This document shows, one piece after another, positions 1 to 7,788 of a stretch of 15,357 nt of DNA. The stretch's first letter is position 1. Each line of letters begins with the position of its first letter. The stretch covers positions 1 through 15,357 of the forward strand of contig JAUWME010000010.1 in the NCBI GenBank assembly GCA_030613285.1, written 5' to 3'. Made by a program: the position numbers and the translations under genes. This stretch comes from Candidatus Zymogenus sp. Its GTDB lineage: Bacteria > Desulfobacterota > Zymogenia > Zymogenales > Zymogenaceae. The notes below the pieces were generated by a model that saw only the letters and a list, made by a program, of their open reading frames with translations, made no database searches and had not been told where the DNA came from.

Positions 1-933
1 GGGGACGATAAGGGCAAGGCCGATGCCGTTGTTGAAGGTTCGCATCATCTCGAGCATATCGATATTCCCCGCATCCTTGAGGAACTCGAAGATCGGGGGG
101 ACATCCCAGCTCTTTGTGTCGATAACGGCAGTTAGCCCTTGAGGAAGGAGCCTCTCAATATTGTCCACAAGGCCGCCGCCCGTGATATGAGAGATTGCAT
201 GTATCGGTGTCTTTGACAACAACGCCTTTGCTGTCTTAACATAGATTCGGGTAGGGGTCAAAAGCTCCTCGCCGATGGACTTTTTAAGCTCATCAACATT
301 ATCTTCGAGTTTCATCTTTAGCGTGTCAAAGACAATCTTTCTTACCAAGGAAAACCCGTTGCTGTGAAGTCCCGAAGATTGAATTCCGATGATGCTGTCT
401 CCAACTTCTATTTTGGAGCCATCAATGACCGACTCCCTATCCACAAGCCCCACGGAAAACCCGCAGAGGTCGTACTTACCGTTGGGGTAAAACCCCGGCA
501 TCTCGGCTGTCTCACCGCCGATGAGGGCGCATTCGGCATCGATGCAGCCCTTAGAAATTCCGGAGATAACTTTTGCGAGGACATCTTCGTTAAGAGTTCC
601 CGTGGCGATGTAGTCGAGAAAGTAGAGGGGGAGGGCACCGGTTACGATGATGTCATTTACTACCATCGCCACAAGATCGATCCCCACTGTATCGTGAACT
701 CCCATCATCTGGGCAATAACGAGCTTTGTCCCAACGCCGTCTGTGGATGATACAAGGATTGGCTCTTTCATGCCACTGAGGTCCGGGCGAAAGAATCCGC
801 CAAATCCGCCAATCTCACCAATTACTCCCTTTGTGCGGGTTGCATCAATGTCGTGTTTGATCTCTTTGATAAATTGGTTTGCTTTTTCGATGTCCACGCC
901 AGCATCTTTGTATGTAATCCCTTTCTTTGTCAT
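1..933 (-). CDS. purM: Phosphoribosylformylglycinamidine cyclo-ligase (AIR synthetase), 3' end cut by window
   Basis: PurM closes the imidazole ring in de novo purine synthesis, turning FGAM and ATP into AIR in the cytoplasm. The minus strand is open for 311 codons from the ATG at 933-931 to base 1, so the C-terminus (about 35 residues by family length) lies outside. Recognisable PurM blocks are STDGVGTKL near residues 63-71, VNDIIVTGALPLYFLDYIATG-type sequence at 92-112, GGETAEMPGFYP at 139-150, SSGLHSNGFSLVR at 186-198 and HITGGGLVDNIERLLP at 249-264. AAGGA lies just upstream of the start. The gene is divergent from the threonine aldolase across a 344-base gap. A minus-strand promoter candidate at 966-994 would give a leader of about 25 bases. 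The assignment rests on dense conserved motifs and is firm. Confidence 0.96.
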   Translation of the reverse strand, partial: MTKKGITYKDAGVDIEKANQFIKEIKHDIDATRTKGVIGEIGGFGGFFRPDLSGMKEPILVSSTDGVGTKLVIAQMMGVHDTVGIDLVAMVVNDIIVTGALPLYFLDYIATGTLNEDVLAKVISGISKGCIDAECALIGGETAEMPGFYPNGKYDLCGFSVGLVDRESVIDGSKIEVGDSIIGIQSSGLHSNGFSLVRKIVFDTLKMKLEDNVDELKKSIGEELLTPTRIYVKTAKALLSKTPIHAISHITGGGLVDNIERLLPQGLTAVIDTKSWDVPPIFEFLKDAGNIDMLEMMRTFNNGIGLALIVP

Positions 934-965
934 GTTCCTTATTTCAACTTTAAAGTAGAAATTAG

Positions 966-994
966 AAGTTATCAGAAGTTCGCCCTAATGTCAA
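966..994 (-). promoter_or_regulatory. Candidate sigma70-type promoter for purM
   Basis: On the minus strand a perfect TTGACA (989-994) is followed after 17 bases by TAACTT (966-971), a weak -10 match of three of six. It sits about 35 bases before the purM start. Two copies of AGAAGTT (plus strand 964-970 and 974-980) overlap the -10 end, spaced ten bases apart (one helical turn), which could be an operator. This is pattern matching only. Confidence 0.4.
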
Positions 995-1082
995 TATTGT
1001 TGTTACAATATAAATATAATTCAATAAGCTATTGCTCCAAGACTGTCTTTCTGATAAAATCGTAATCACCAAGGCAAATATC

Positions 1083-1230
1083 ATTCTGGATTCCTTTGTC
1101 TCGCTGAGGATGACAACATTTGTCATTCCCGTGGAAACGGGAATCCAGTAAATATTATTCTGGATTCCCAATCAAGTTGAGAATGACAGAATAAAAAGGA
1201 TTCCTTTGTCTTGTTGAGAACGACAAAATA
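1083..1230. repeat. Cluster of three degenerate dispersed repeat units
   Basis: Three related segments of about 33-36 bases lie at 1083-1118, 1157-1191 and 1198-1230. Each follows the pattern GGATTCC, about ten variable bases, then TTGAGAA(T/C)GACA or CTGAGGATGACA. A separate ATTCCC-type hairpin sits between the first two. Translated, they give the familiar spurious peptides resembling LDWESR and SQLDWE that appear where this intergenic repeat type is wrongly called as genes. No coding sequence is supported here. Repeats of this style are common in bacterial intergenic DNA; copy number elsewhere in the genome cannot be seen from this window. Confidence 0.65.
1125..1144. repeat. ATTCCCGT-GGAA-ACGGGAAT inverted repeat
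   Basis: This is a perfect 8-base stem (1125-1132 with 1137-1144) around the tetraloop GGAA. It fits the ATTCCC-N8-GGGAAT pattern known for dispersed repeats such as neisserial dRS3, although nothing else here suggests Neisseria. It lies inside the repeat cluster between purM and the aldolase. No T-run follows on either strand, so it is not a typical intrinsic terminator. Confidence 0.7.
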
Positions 1231-1277
1231 GAAAGGAAAACAATAAAGTAAGATACTTCTATCATAGGAGATAAACC

Positions 1278-2309
1278 ATGATCGATTTGAGAAGTGACAC
1301 AATAACAAAGCCGACAGATGCCATGAGAAAAGCGATCTATGAGGCCGAGGTGGGAGACGACGTTTTTGGGGAAGACCCCACCGTGAATAGACTCCAGGAG
1401 ATGGTAGCCTCGATGCTCGGCAAACAAAAGGCGATTTACGTCAGCTCAGGAACGATGGGTAATCTCCTTGCCATTAAGGCAAACACAAATCCGGGAGATG
1501 AGGTGATTCTTGACGCCCAGAGCCACATTTTTTATTACGAGGCTGCGGGTACTGCTGCTATTTGCGGTGTTCAGTTAAATCTTGTAAATGGCAAACGCGG
1601 TTCAATTACAAAAGAGCAGGTGGAGGAAAAGATCAGGGATTTGGGTAACCCCCACTTTCCGGTGACATCTTTGGTGTCGGTGGAAAACACCCACAACAGG
1701 TGGGGTGGTGTAGTAATTCCCATCGACGAGATAAAGAGGATCAGAGAACTTGCCGATGAGCGGGGGCTTAAGATGCACATGGATGGCGCAAGGCTTTTAA
1801 ACGCCCAGGTGGCGTCCGGGATTTCCGCCGGTGAGTTTGCAAAATATTTTGATACCGTAGCAATCTGCTTTTCCAAGGGGTTGGGCGCTCCCATGGGCTC
1901 GATGATCGCCGCAGATGCTGAAACAATAGATCGGGTGCGTAGGGCAAGAAAGATGATCGGAGGCGGGCAGAGGCAGGTGGGGATTGCTGCTGCGGCAGCC
2001 CTCTATGCCATAGAAAACAACGTTGATCGTCTTGTCGATGACCACGACAACGCAAAGCGTCTGGCAAAGGCGCTATCGATCTTGCCGGGTGTGGAAGTCA
2101 ACCCCGATGAGGTGGATACAAACATCGTCTATTTTGATGTGACAAAATCGCCCATGAGCGCCATCGATGTTATGGTTAAGATGTCAGAGCAAGGCGTCTT
2201 GATGCTCCCTCTGGATGAAAATAGGGTCAGGGTTGTAACGCATCTTGGGGTCGATGGCAATGATATTGACAAGGCAATCGAGGCATTTTCGGAAGTATTT
2301 ACGGAGTAA
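1278..2309 (+). CDS. ltaE: Low-specificity L-threonine aldolase
   Basis: This is a PLP-dependent fold-type I enzyme that cleaves L-threonine or L-allo-threonine to glycine and acetaldehyde, and it can act on related beta-hydroxy amino acids. The 343-residue length is normal. The N-terminus begins IDLRSDT, as is standard for the family. Expected active-site residues are in place: His83 in DAQSHIF, Asp169 and Arg172 in HMDGARLLNA, and the Schiff-base Lys200 in CFSKGLGAPMGS. The ATG has a good GGAG (1267-1270) seven bases upstream. It leads a three-gene operon: a methyltransferase-like gene begins three bases after its stop, followed by a Nudix hydrolase. Substrate stereospecificity cannot be judged from sequence. 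Confidence 0.95.
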   Translation: MIDLRSDTITKPTDAMRKAIYEAEVGDDVFGEDPTVNRLQEMVASMLGKQKAIYVSSGTMGNLLAIKANTNPGDEVILDAQSHIFYYEAAGTAAICGVQLNLVNGKRGSITKEQVEEKIRDLGNPHFPVTSLVSVENTHNRWGGVVIPIDEIKRIRELADERGLKMHMDGARLLNAQVASGISAGEFAKYFDTVAICFSKGLGAPMGSMIAADAETIDRVRRARKMIGGGQRQVGIAAAAALYAIENNVDRLVDDHDNAKRLAKALSILPGVEVNPDEVDTNIVYFDVTKSPMSAIDVMVKMSEQGVLMLPLDENRVRVVTHLGVDGNDIDKAIEAFSEVFTE

Positions 2310-2312
2310 GGT

Positions 2313-3296
2313 TTGACAATTTCCATTAACGACACAACACAGTATCACCGAAGCGACGGGGCAAGTTTGGGTTGGGAGCAGACGATAAGTGAATGCCTCA
2401 ACGATATAAATTCTCCGTACATGAATGCTCTGAAGACAAGGCGGGTGTATGGCGATACGATCTCCGATTTGTTTAAAGCCAACAGTCTTCTAAAGTCAAA
2501 TGCCCGTGTACTTGAAGTGGGCGGGGGATACGGGAGGCTTGCTGCGAGGCTGTTGGAGAATTTTCCCGACATCTCGATGATTATGGCGGATGTAAGCCCG
2601 GTGTTTCTCCATAGGCAGAAGGAGCTTCTATCCCGTTTTGGCGCAAGGGTCGAATTTGTAAATTCCGATATTTTTGAATATATCAGTATCTGTGATGAGT
2701 TCGATCTTATTGTCGCCAATGAAGTTGTGGGCGATCTCCCCGCCATTGTTGATATCAGAAAGTCAGACCTGATAGAATTTTTTGAGTCGGAAAAAGTTCC
2801 CGAAGGCATTGATGAGGTGGGTGCGGATTGCCTCTCTAATGCCCGTGATTTTATCCAAAACCTAAAGATTGATATTGATGATGAAACTAATATCGCTCCC
2901 GATATCATAAACCTGAACACAGGGGCAATGGAGTTCATCTCGATGGCTATGGAGAAGACGCCAGCGCTTTGGGTATCAGAGCATTCCTCAGATTATGAAA
3001 TCCCAAAATCGATGTCGGGGATGTTTCGGGATATTGGGTTGGACAAATGGCCAAAAAAGATAGTCCTGTTCAATCACAACGAGGTGTCAATCTGCTTTGA
3101 CCATCTAAAAAGGGGGGTAAAAAATAGCGGGTATCAATACACGGGAGGGAGCCTGATGGAACTGCTAAATGTTCGTACCGACGATGAAATTCGGTTTGTC
3201 CTCCTTTCGGGGTCAATAGCAAACGAGAACCACGAGATAATCGGTGAATTTTTAAATCATGTCAAGGAGTACCAATGGCTTTTGGTTCAGAGGTAA
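2313..3296 (+). CDS. SAM-dependent methyltransferase-like protein, possibly distant MidA/NDUFAF7 type
   Basis: This 327-residue protein starts at a TTG. That start is supported by GGAGTAAGG (2303-2311), which spans the stop of the upstream aldolase and indicates translational coupling; the first ATG lies about 36 codons in and would leave an unusual gap. Class I methyltransferase features are visible: glycine-rich motif I VLEVGGGYGRL (67-76), an acidic end of strand 2 at Asp93 (MIMADVSP), a motif III-like NSDIF (117-121), and FDLIVANEVVGDLP (130-143), which recalls the NExxDALP segment of MidA/DUF185 proteins. The C-terminal half (200-327) has no recognised motif. The 3' end overlaps the Nudix gene by 22 bases. 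The methyl acceptor is unknown. The fold assignment is fairly sure; the MidA link is tentative. Confidence 0.7.
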   Translation: MTISINDTTQYHRSDGASLGWEQTISECLNDINSPYMNALKTRRVYGDTISDLFKANSLLKSNARVLEVGGGYGRLAARLLENFPDISMIMADVSPVFLHRQKELLSRFGARVEFVNSDIFEYISICDEFDLIVANEVVGDLPAIVDIRKSDLIEFFESEKVPEGIDEVGADCLSNARDFIQNLKIDIDDETNIAPDIINLNTGAMEFISMAMEKTPALWVSEHSSDYEIPKSMSGMFRDIGLDKWPKKIVLFNHNEVSICFDHLKRGVKNSGYQYTGGSLMELLNVRTDDEIRFVLLSGSIANENHEIIGEFLNHVKEYQWLLVQR

Positions 3297-3976
3297 TACC
3301 CAAGCCTGCGGCAACTGTGGTGCTTGTTCGTGACGGAAAGACGGGACGGGAGGTATTCCTTACAAAACGGCCCGACACCATGGATTTCCTTGGGGGCTTT
3401 TACGTCTTTCCGGGGGGGAGGGTTGACAAGTCAGACAAATCTGAAAAGGCGCGGGAGAGAGTTGTTGGATTTGACCAAGGTGATTTTAAGCCGTGGCAAA
3501 AATATGAATTGGAATGGCAACGTGATGGGGAGCCAAGCAATCCTGCGGATTTGGTTTATCCCATTGATTTTTATACAGCAGCAATTCGGGAGCTCTTTGA
3601 AGAATCGGGGGTGCTGCTCATGTGTGATGAAGAGCAAAAGATTGTTTCTAATAATATTTACGAGGAGATGAGAAGGTCTGTCAATTCAAATCCTGACGAT
3701 TTTTTAAGTGGTGCAATCAAGAATGGTCTTTATTATGCCGCCTTTAAATTGAAATTTGTCCAACTATTTGTAACGCCCCAAGGTTCCAGAAAACGTTTTT
3801 ACACCATCTTTTTTTCGGCAACGCTACCCAAAGGACAGAGGGCCGGGATTGAAACTGAGGAAGTTTCTGAATCTTTCTGGGTGTCGCCTGAAGTGGCCCT
3901 CAAAAAAGGGGAGTCCGGCGAGTTTCCCATGATATTTCCTACGATACTTGCGCTGAAATCGATATTAGAAAGTTAG
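3275..3976 (+). CDS. Nudix hydrolase, NUDT19-like (acyl-CoA diphosphatase subgroup)
   Basis: The 233-residue protein begins KPAATVVLVRDG and reaches FYVFPGGRVD (42-51), typical of the NUDT19/RP2p branch. Its Nudix box is split: the glycine part GGRVD at 47-51 is separated from the metal-binding helix AAIRELFEESGVLL (102-115; Glu106, Glu109, Glu110) by about 50 residues. That insertion is characteristic of this branch rather than a defect. Characterised relatives hydrolyse the diphosphate bond of CoA or acyl-CoA; the substrate here is inferred only by relationship. The start ATG overlaps the upstream gene by 22 bases and has AAGGAG (3264-3269) five bases ahead. It is last in the threonine aldolase operon. 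Confidence 0.88.
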   Translation: MAFGSEVIPKPAATVVLVRDGKTGREVFLTKRPDTMDFLGGFYVFPGGRVDKSDKSEKARERVVGFDQGDFKPWQKYELEWQRDGEPSNPADLVYPIDFYTAAIRELFEESGVLLMCDEEQKIVSNNIYEEMRRSVNSNPDDFLSGAIKNGLYYAAFKLKFVQLFVTPQGSRKRFYTIFFSATLPKGQRAGIETEEVSESFWVSPEVALKKGESGEFPMIFPTILALKSILES

Positions 3977-4462
3977 GCAAAGATTTTTAGGTTTATCTTA
4001 TTAATGCGTACATGATAAAGAGGGAGATATCCTTTTTGAGATACAGGTGATAGATTTGAGGGTAGCAGAATCTCGAATTTTTTCAAGGGTGGTTCTCAAT
4101 ATAATATGTTGTTGTTGCTTCTGGAGAACGAGATCCAAGACAAAATTGTTTGGGGATTTTGCCAAAATATCCTAAAACGGAGCAATTGGGCGGTGAAAAT
4201 GTTTTCAATTAATCATCGACATACAGCTGAATGCTTCTATTTATGAAATGGTATTAAATCTTTAAACCAGAGTAACATTTTTTCCGCTAAAAAAATTACT
4301 TGATCTGAACAGGCCTTTTTGAGGATGATATCGAGAAAACTAAAGTAACAAATGCGAACAGTATAACAGTGCAAAAAAAGATAAACCAGATAGGACACTC
4401 TATTATTTTAGTAGGATTGGTATCGTAATTGTGATATTATCAGGATTAGTATATATATAAGA

Positions 4463-4471
4463 TGTTACAAT
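4463..4471 (+). promoter_or_regulatory. Extended -10 like element upstream of hybrid kinase
   Basis: TGTTACAAT fits an extended -10 (TGN-TACAAT) and follows TATAAGAT (4456-4463). No good -35 lies at the usual distance. The same pair of words, TATAAGAT and GTTACAAT, occurs upstream of the second kinase (7829-7850) with six extra bases between them, which is why it is recorded. It would give a leader of about 85 bases. Confidence 0.35.
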
Positions 4472-4529
4472 CTGTGTATAGCAAAATATATTGGTAAAGT
4501 GTTTACTGTCAATTGAAGTAAATACCCGC

Positions 4530-4553
4530 CAGACAATGTCTGAGGGGGAGGAG
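4530..4553 (+). promoter_or_regulatory. Palindrome abutting a strong Shine-Dalgarno sequence
   Basis: CAGACA-A-TGTCTG (4530-4542) is a perfect 13-base palindrome ending one base before AGGGGGAGGAG, the ribosome binding site of the hybrid kinase; the last GGAG is seven bases before the ATG at 4561. CCC at 4525-4527 could also pair with GGG of the binding site, extending the stem and masking it. It could be a DNA operator or an RNA translation switch. The ribosome binding site itself is clear. Confidence 0.5.
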
Positions 4554-4560
4554 TTTTCCA

Positions 4561-7320
4561 ATGGAAAAAACTGGCACAAAAACGGAACTTAAGGTGGCAC
4601 AGCAGGCGATCAAGATATTTGAGACGTTCCTTTGTGCCTACACGGATGGAATTGCCATCACCGATTTTTCCCATAACAACATCGTGGTAAATGAGGCGCT
4701 CTGCAATTTTTTAGGTAAGGATTATCAGGAGGTGGCAGAGGCGAACCTCTTTGACTGGCTGGAACAACTGGACGGGGACGCCGTAAAAAAATGGGCAACA
4801 ATGGAAGGGGTGGTGCGAAAGGAAGGGGAGAGCCGAGACGTGGAGTTTACAAAGACAGCTCATGATACAGTTCTTTACTTGAGCGTCAACGCCTCTGTCC
4901 TTGAGCGTGCGGGTGAAGATGAGACCGACGTCATTGTGAGTATCTGGCGCGACGTTACGGAGCATAAGCAGGCAGAAGAGGCGCTGGTTCATGCCGCCGA
5001 GGATTGGCAGGAAACCTTCGATGCCGTAGATGACTTGGTAGCTATTGTAGATTCTGAGAGAAATGTCATACGGGCAAATAGAGTCATGAAGGAGGTCTTT
5101 AGTGAAATAGATTTAAAAGAGAAAAAGTGTTATGAACTATTTCACGGCAGCGATGAACCAATTCTTCTCTGTCCCTGTACAAAATCATTCGAGACCGGAG
5201 AACTTGAACACATTGAGATCAAGGAACCGCACCTTGACGACCATATATTTGATGTCTTTACTTATCCAATCAGGGTTGAAGAAGATGGTGTTAAAAAGGT
5301 GGTTCATGTGGTGAGGGATATTACCAATCGTAAGCAGGCCGAGGAGGAGTTAAAAAAAACCAAGGAAGAGTTGGAAGTCAGGGTTTATGAGCGAACCTCA
5401 GAGCTTATAGAAGCGAACAAAAAATTGCAATTGGAGATTACTGACCGCAAGCGTGCCGAGGATGTAATTAGGGAATCTGAAGAGAAATATCGAAACATAG
5501 TTGAAAGTGCCTCCGTTGCTATATTTTCCATCGATTTGGATAGAAAATTCCTATTTGGAAATGATTATTTTACTGAATGGACGGGGTATAAGAAAGAAGA
5601 TATCATCGGAAAAGAAATTGATTTATTGATACATCCCGATGATATATTGATAGCATTAGAGGCGGAGAAAAGGGGAAGGGCTGGTGAGAACTATGAATTT
5701 GAGATGCGGGTGGTAACCAAGTATGGTGTCGTGGGTTGGGGCTCATTTGTCAATCGGCCTATCTTCAATGAAGACGGCTCGATTGCTGAAATCCACTGTA
5801 TAGTTAGGGATATAACCGAAAAGAAGCGGGCGGAGGAGGCGCTAAAAGATAGCGAAGAGCGCTACCGCAACCTTGTGGAAAACATCAATGATGTGATATT
5901 CAACATCGACATAGAGGGTATTTTCACCTACATCAGCCCCGCCATCAATCGTATTTCTAATTACTACAATGCGGATGAGTTAATTGGCCAATCATTCGCC
6001 CATCTTGTCCATCCTGAAGATTTACCAGATCTGCAAAAGATATTTGAGCGTGATATTGACGTCGATATGGAAGAATCTCGCGAATTCAGGGCGTTAGATA
6101 AAAATGGCGAGGTCCACCACGTTCGCACTTCTTACAGAGTGCAATTTAAAGAAGGTGTACCTGTTGGCATAACCGGTGTTATGACAGACATCACCGAATT
6201 AAAGAAGATGGAGGCACAGCTTATCCAGACGGAAAAACTCTCCAGTCTTGGAGGAATATTGTCTGGTGTTGCCCACGAACTGAACAATCCCCTCACCGCG
6301 ATAATTGTAAACTCACAGTTGCTGGCCCGAAAAAGTGAACTCCCCGTAGATGTTTTGAGTAAATTAGATACGATTCAAAAGGAGTCCATGAGGTGTGCCA
6401 AAATTGTTGGCGGTCTCCTCGCTTTTGCTCGGGAGCACAAACCAGAGCGAAGGATGATTAATGTAAATGACGTGATCGTGGAGTCCTGCAAACTTAGGGA
6501 ATATGAACTGAGAGTAGATAATGTGGATATAGAATTAGATCTTTTTGATAATATTGCAGAGACGTCCGCCGATCCTTCTCAACTCCAGCAGGTTTTTATA
6601 AATCTCATTAATAACGCCCACGATGCCCTGAAAGAAAAAAGCGGGGGGGTGCTCAATATCAGATCATACAAGCGTGATGAAACAATACTGATCGAATTTG
6701 AGGACAACGGCCCCGGTATTCCAAAGGAAAATATTAATAAGATATTCGATCCTTTTTTTACTACCAAGGAGATGGGTAAAGGAACCGGACTCGGTTTAAG
6801 TATCATCTACGGTATTATCAATGAGCACGGTGGAAAGATGAATGTAGAGGGTGGAATAGACAAAGGCGCAAAATTCACCATCGAGCTTCCTATAGAGAAA
6901 GAAGCTGCAGAAATAGATAAAGTGGAAATGGAGAGGCCGAAGAAGCCTGAGGGTGCAATATCTGTACTCGTTGTGGAGGATGAAGAATCATTGAGGGAGG
7001 TCATTTCCGAAGCGTTATCAAACGAGGGTTATGTTGTTCAAACCGCCAACAGCGGGGATAAAGCCATTGAGCTATTGAAAAGGGGAGGGTATGATGTAAT
7101 AATATCTGATATGAAGATGCCGGGAATGAGCGGCCAAAATCTCTATACTTTTGTCCAGAAAGAATATCCTGAACTAACAGATAAAATGCTTTTTATGACG
7201 GGCGATGTATTGGGGAAAGAGACCCAGAGCTTCTTTAAGATTACCGGGGCAAAACTTCTTGAAAAGCCGTTTGAAATTGATGTGCTCTTAAATGTGTTGA
7301 ACAAGGTTATATTTGATTGA
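4561..7320 (+). CDS. Soluble hybrid sensor histidine kinase: four PAS domains, HisKA, HATPase, receiver
   Basis: This 919-residue protein has no signal peptide or membrane segment, so it should sense in the cytoplasm. The order is PAS1 (~17-135), PAS2 (~146-255), coiled coil (~255-305), PAS3 (~308-425), PAS4 (~432-548), dimerisation/phosphoacceptor domain (~557-622) with His572 in VAHELNNPL, ATPase domain (~660-780) with N-box Asn685, Asp715 in EDNGPGI and GTGLGLS (741-747), then receiver (~801-915). The receiver has Glu806/Asp807, phosphoacceptor Asp850 in ISDMKMPG, Thr880 and Lys902 before Pro903, so it looks competent. PAS2 holds Cys190, His195, Cys204 and Cys206, a possible metal or redox site. 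There is no HPt domain or DNA-binding output, so the downstream partner is elsewhere. A perfect hairpin follows the stop at once. Confidence 0.95.
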   Translation: MEKTGTKTELKVAQQAIKIFETFLCAYTDGIAITDFSHNNIVVNEALCNFLGKDYQEVAEANLFDWLEQLDGDAVKKWATMEGVVRKEGESRDVEFTKTAHDTVLYLSVNASVLERAGEDETDVIVSIWRDVTEHKQAEEALVHAAEDWQETFDAVDDLVAIVDSERNVIRANRVMKEVFSEIDLKEKKCYELFHGSDEPILLCPCTKSFETGELEHIEIKEPHLDDHIFDVFTYPIRVEEDGVKKVVHVVRDITNRKQAEEELKKTKEELEVRVYERTSELIEANKKLQLEITDRKRAEDVIRESEEKYRNIVESASVAIFSIDLDRKFLFGNDYFTEWTGYKKEDIIGKEIDLLIHPDDILIALEAEKRGRAGENYEFEMRVVTKYGVVGWGSFVNRPIFNEDGSIAEIHCIVRDITEKKRAEEALKDSEERYRNLVENINDVIFNIDIEGIFTYISPAINRISNYYNADELIGQSFAHLVHPEDLPDLQKIFERDIDVDMEESREFRALDKNGEVHHVRTSYRVQFKEGVPVGITGVMTDITELKKMEAQLIQTEKLSSLGGILSGVAHELNNPLTAIIVNSQLLARKSELPVDVLSKLDTIQKESMRCAKIVGGLLAFAREHKPERRMINVNDVIVESCKLREYELRVDNVDIELDLFDNIAETSADPSQLQQVFINLINNAHDALKEKSGGVLNIRSYKRDETILIEFEDNGPGIPKENINKIFDPFFTTKEMGKGTGLGLSIIYGIINEHGGKMNVEGGIDKGAKFTIELPIEKEAAEIDKVEMERPKKPEGAISVLVVEDEESLREVISEALSNEGYVVQTANSGDKAIELLKRGGYDVIISDMKMPGMSGQNLYTFVQKEYPELTDKMLFMTGDVLGKETQSFFKITGAKLLEKPFEIDVLLNVLNKVIFD

Positions 7321-7322
7321 GA

Positions 7323-7351
7323 GATCTGAAAACTATCACATTTTTCAGATT
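7323..7351 (+). terminator. Stem-loop just after hybrid kinase stop
   Basis: ATCTGAAAA (7324-7332) pairs perfectly with TTTTCAGAT (7342-7350), plus a flanking G-T pair, around a nine-base loop, starting three bases after the TGA. The stem is AT-rich and no U-tract follows, so it may stabilise the 3' end or end transcription weakly rather than act as a classic intrinsic terminator. Confidence 0.5.
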
Positions 7352-7788
7352 GGCTCTATTGCAAAAATTCCAAATAGATTTGCTAAATGCTGTCTATTGT
7401 ACAATTACACCGCAGGTGTAGTGTCCCGCAGCGATAGCACTATTAAGAATATATACCTTAATTGTTTCTCTTCCCGCAATATGCTATATTTTTCGATGGA
7501 CATTTCAAATAACTCACATCACCTCAATGTTCAAAGGGTATCGAAGTTTGGCGCACAGAGAATGGCAGCTTTTGGCGGACCCCCCCATCCCCAGATATTA
7601 GTGGTCGGAAGCGTGACCTCACCTTACCCGGTGAGAGATATTCCCGGTTAAGCCGTCTAAAAGGAGTACGAAATACTCAATATGACTATGTAGTTCCTTT
7701 GCATGGAGTCAGACCTTATAGGGTCTGGCAGAACTGTCCTTCGCTGCTTGCGCCACACAACCGTAGGAGCAAAAACAGCCCCACTCTT
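7352..7788. other. Hairpin-dense intergenic stretch, candidate structured RNA or element remnant
   Basis: No convincing gene is present. The stretch has an unusual number of short perfect inverted repeats: ATTACACC/GGTGTAGT (7404-7422, one wobble), TAGTG/CACTA (7419-7442), GGTC/GACC (7603-7618), CTCACC/GGTGAG (7618-7635), CGG/CCG (7645-7655), GAGTA/TACTC (7664-7678), and AGTTC/GAACT (7692-7735) enclosing CAGACC/GGTCTG (7710-7727). The first two overlap and would be mutually exclusive. The part from about 7550 to 7770 looks more GC-rich than both flanks and contains a run of seven C (7580-7586). It matches no riboswitch or ncRNA class I know. It could be a structured RNA, a long leader of the next kinase, or a decayed mobile element. 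Confidence 0.4.

Larger units (their letters stand above)
3977..4560. other. AT-rich intergenic leader without a supported gene
   Basis: These 584 bases separate the Nudix gene from the hybrid kinase. No open frame shows convincing protein features. No strong terminator follows the Nudix stop: AAGAT (3980-3984) and ATCTT (3995-3999) pair only weakly. A hydrophobic reading near 4321-4460 needs a frameshift and is listed under rejected items. The last 100 bases hold promoter-like and ribosome-binding sequence for the kinase, described separately. Confidence 0.6.

Noticed and set aside
364..750. 128-codon plus-strand frame opposite purM
   Set aside because: purM on the other strand explains this region fully with conserved motifs.
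3980..3999. Terminator after the Nudix gene
   Set aside because: Only a five-base AT stem with a ten-base loop; too weak to support.
4321..4460. Possible remnant of a membrane-anchored protein before the hybrid kinase
   Set aside because: A hydrophobic stretch (IILVG...IVIVILSGLVYI) appears only if a frameshift near 4419 is assumed; no start codon, no family match, and AT-rich DNA easily gives such readings.
7313..7651. Open frame of 112 codons overlapping the end of the hybrid kinase
   Set aside because: No ribosome binding site, no recognisable motif, low-complexity composition unlike the neighbouring genes, and it runs through several hairpins.
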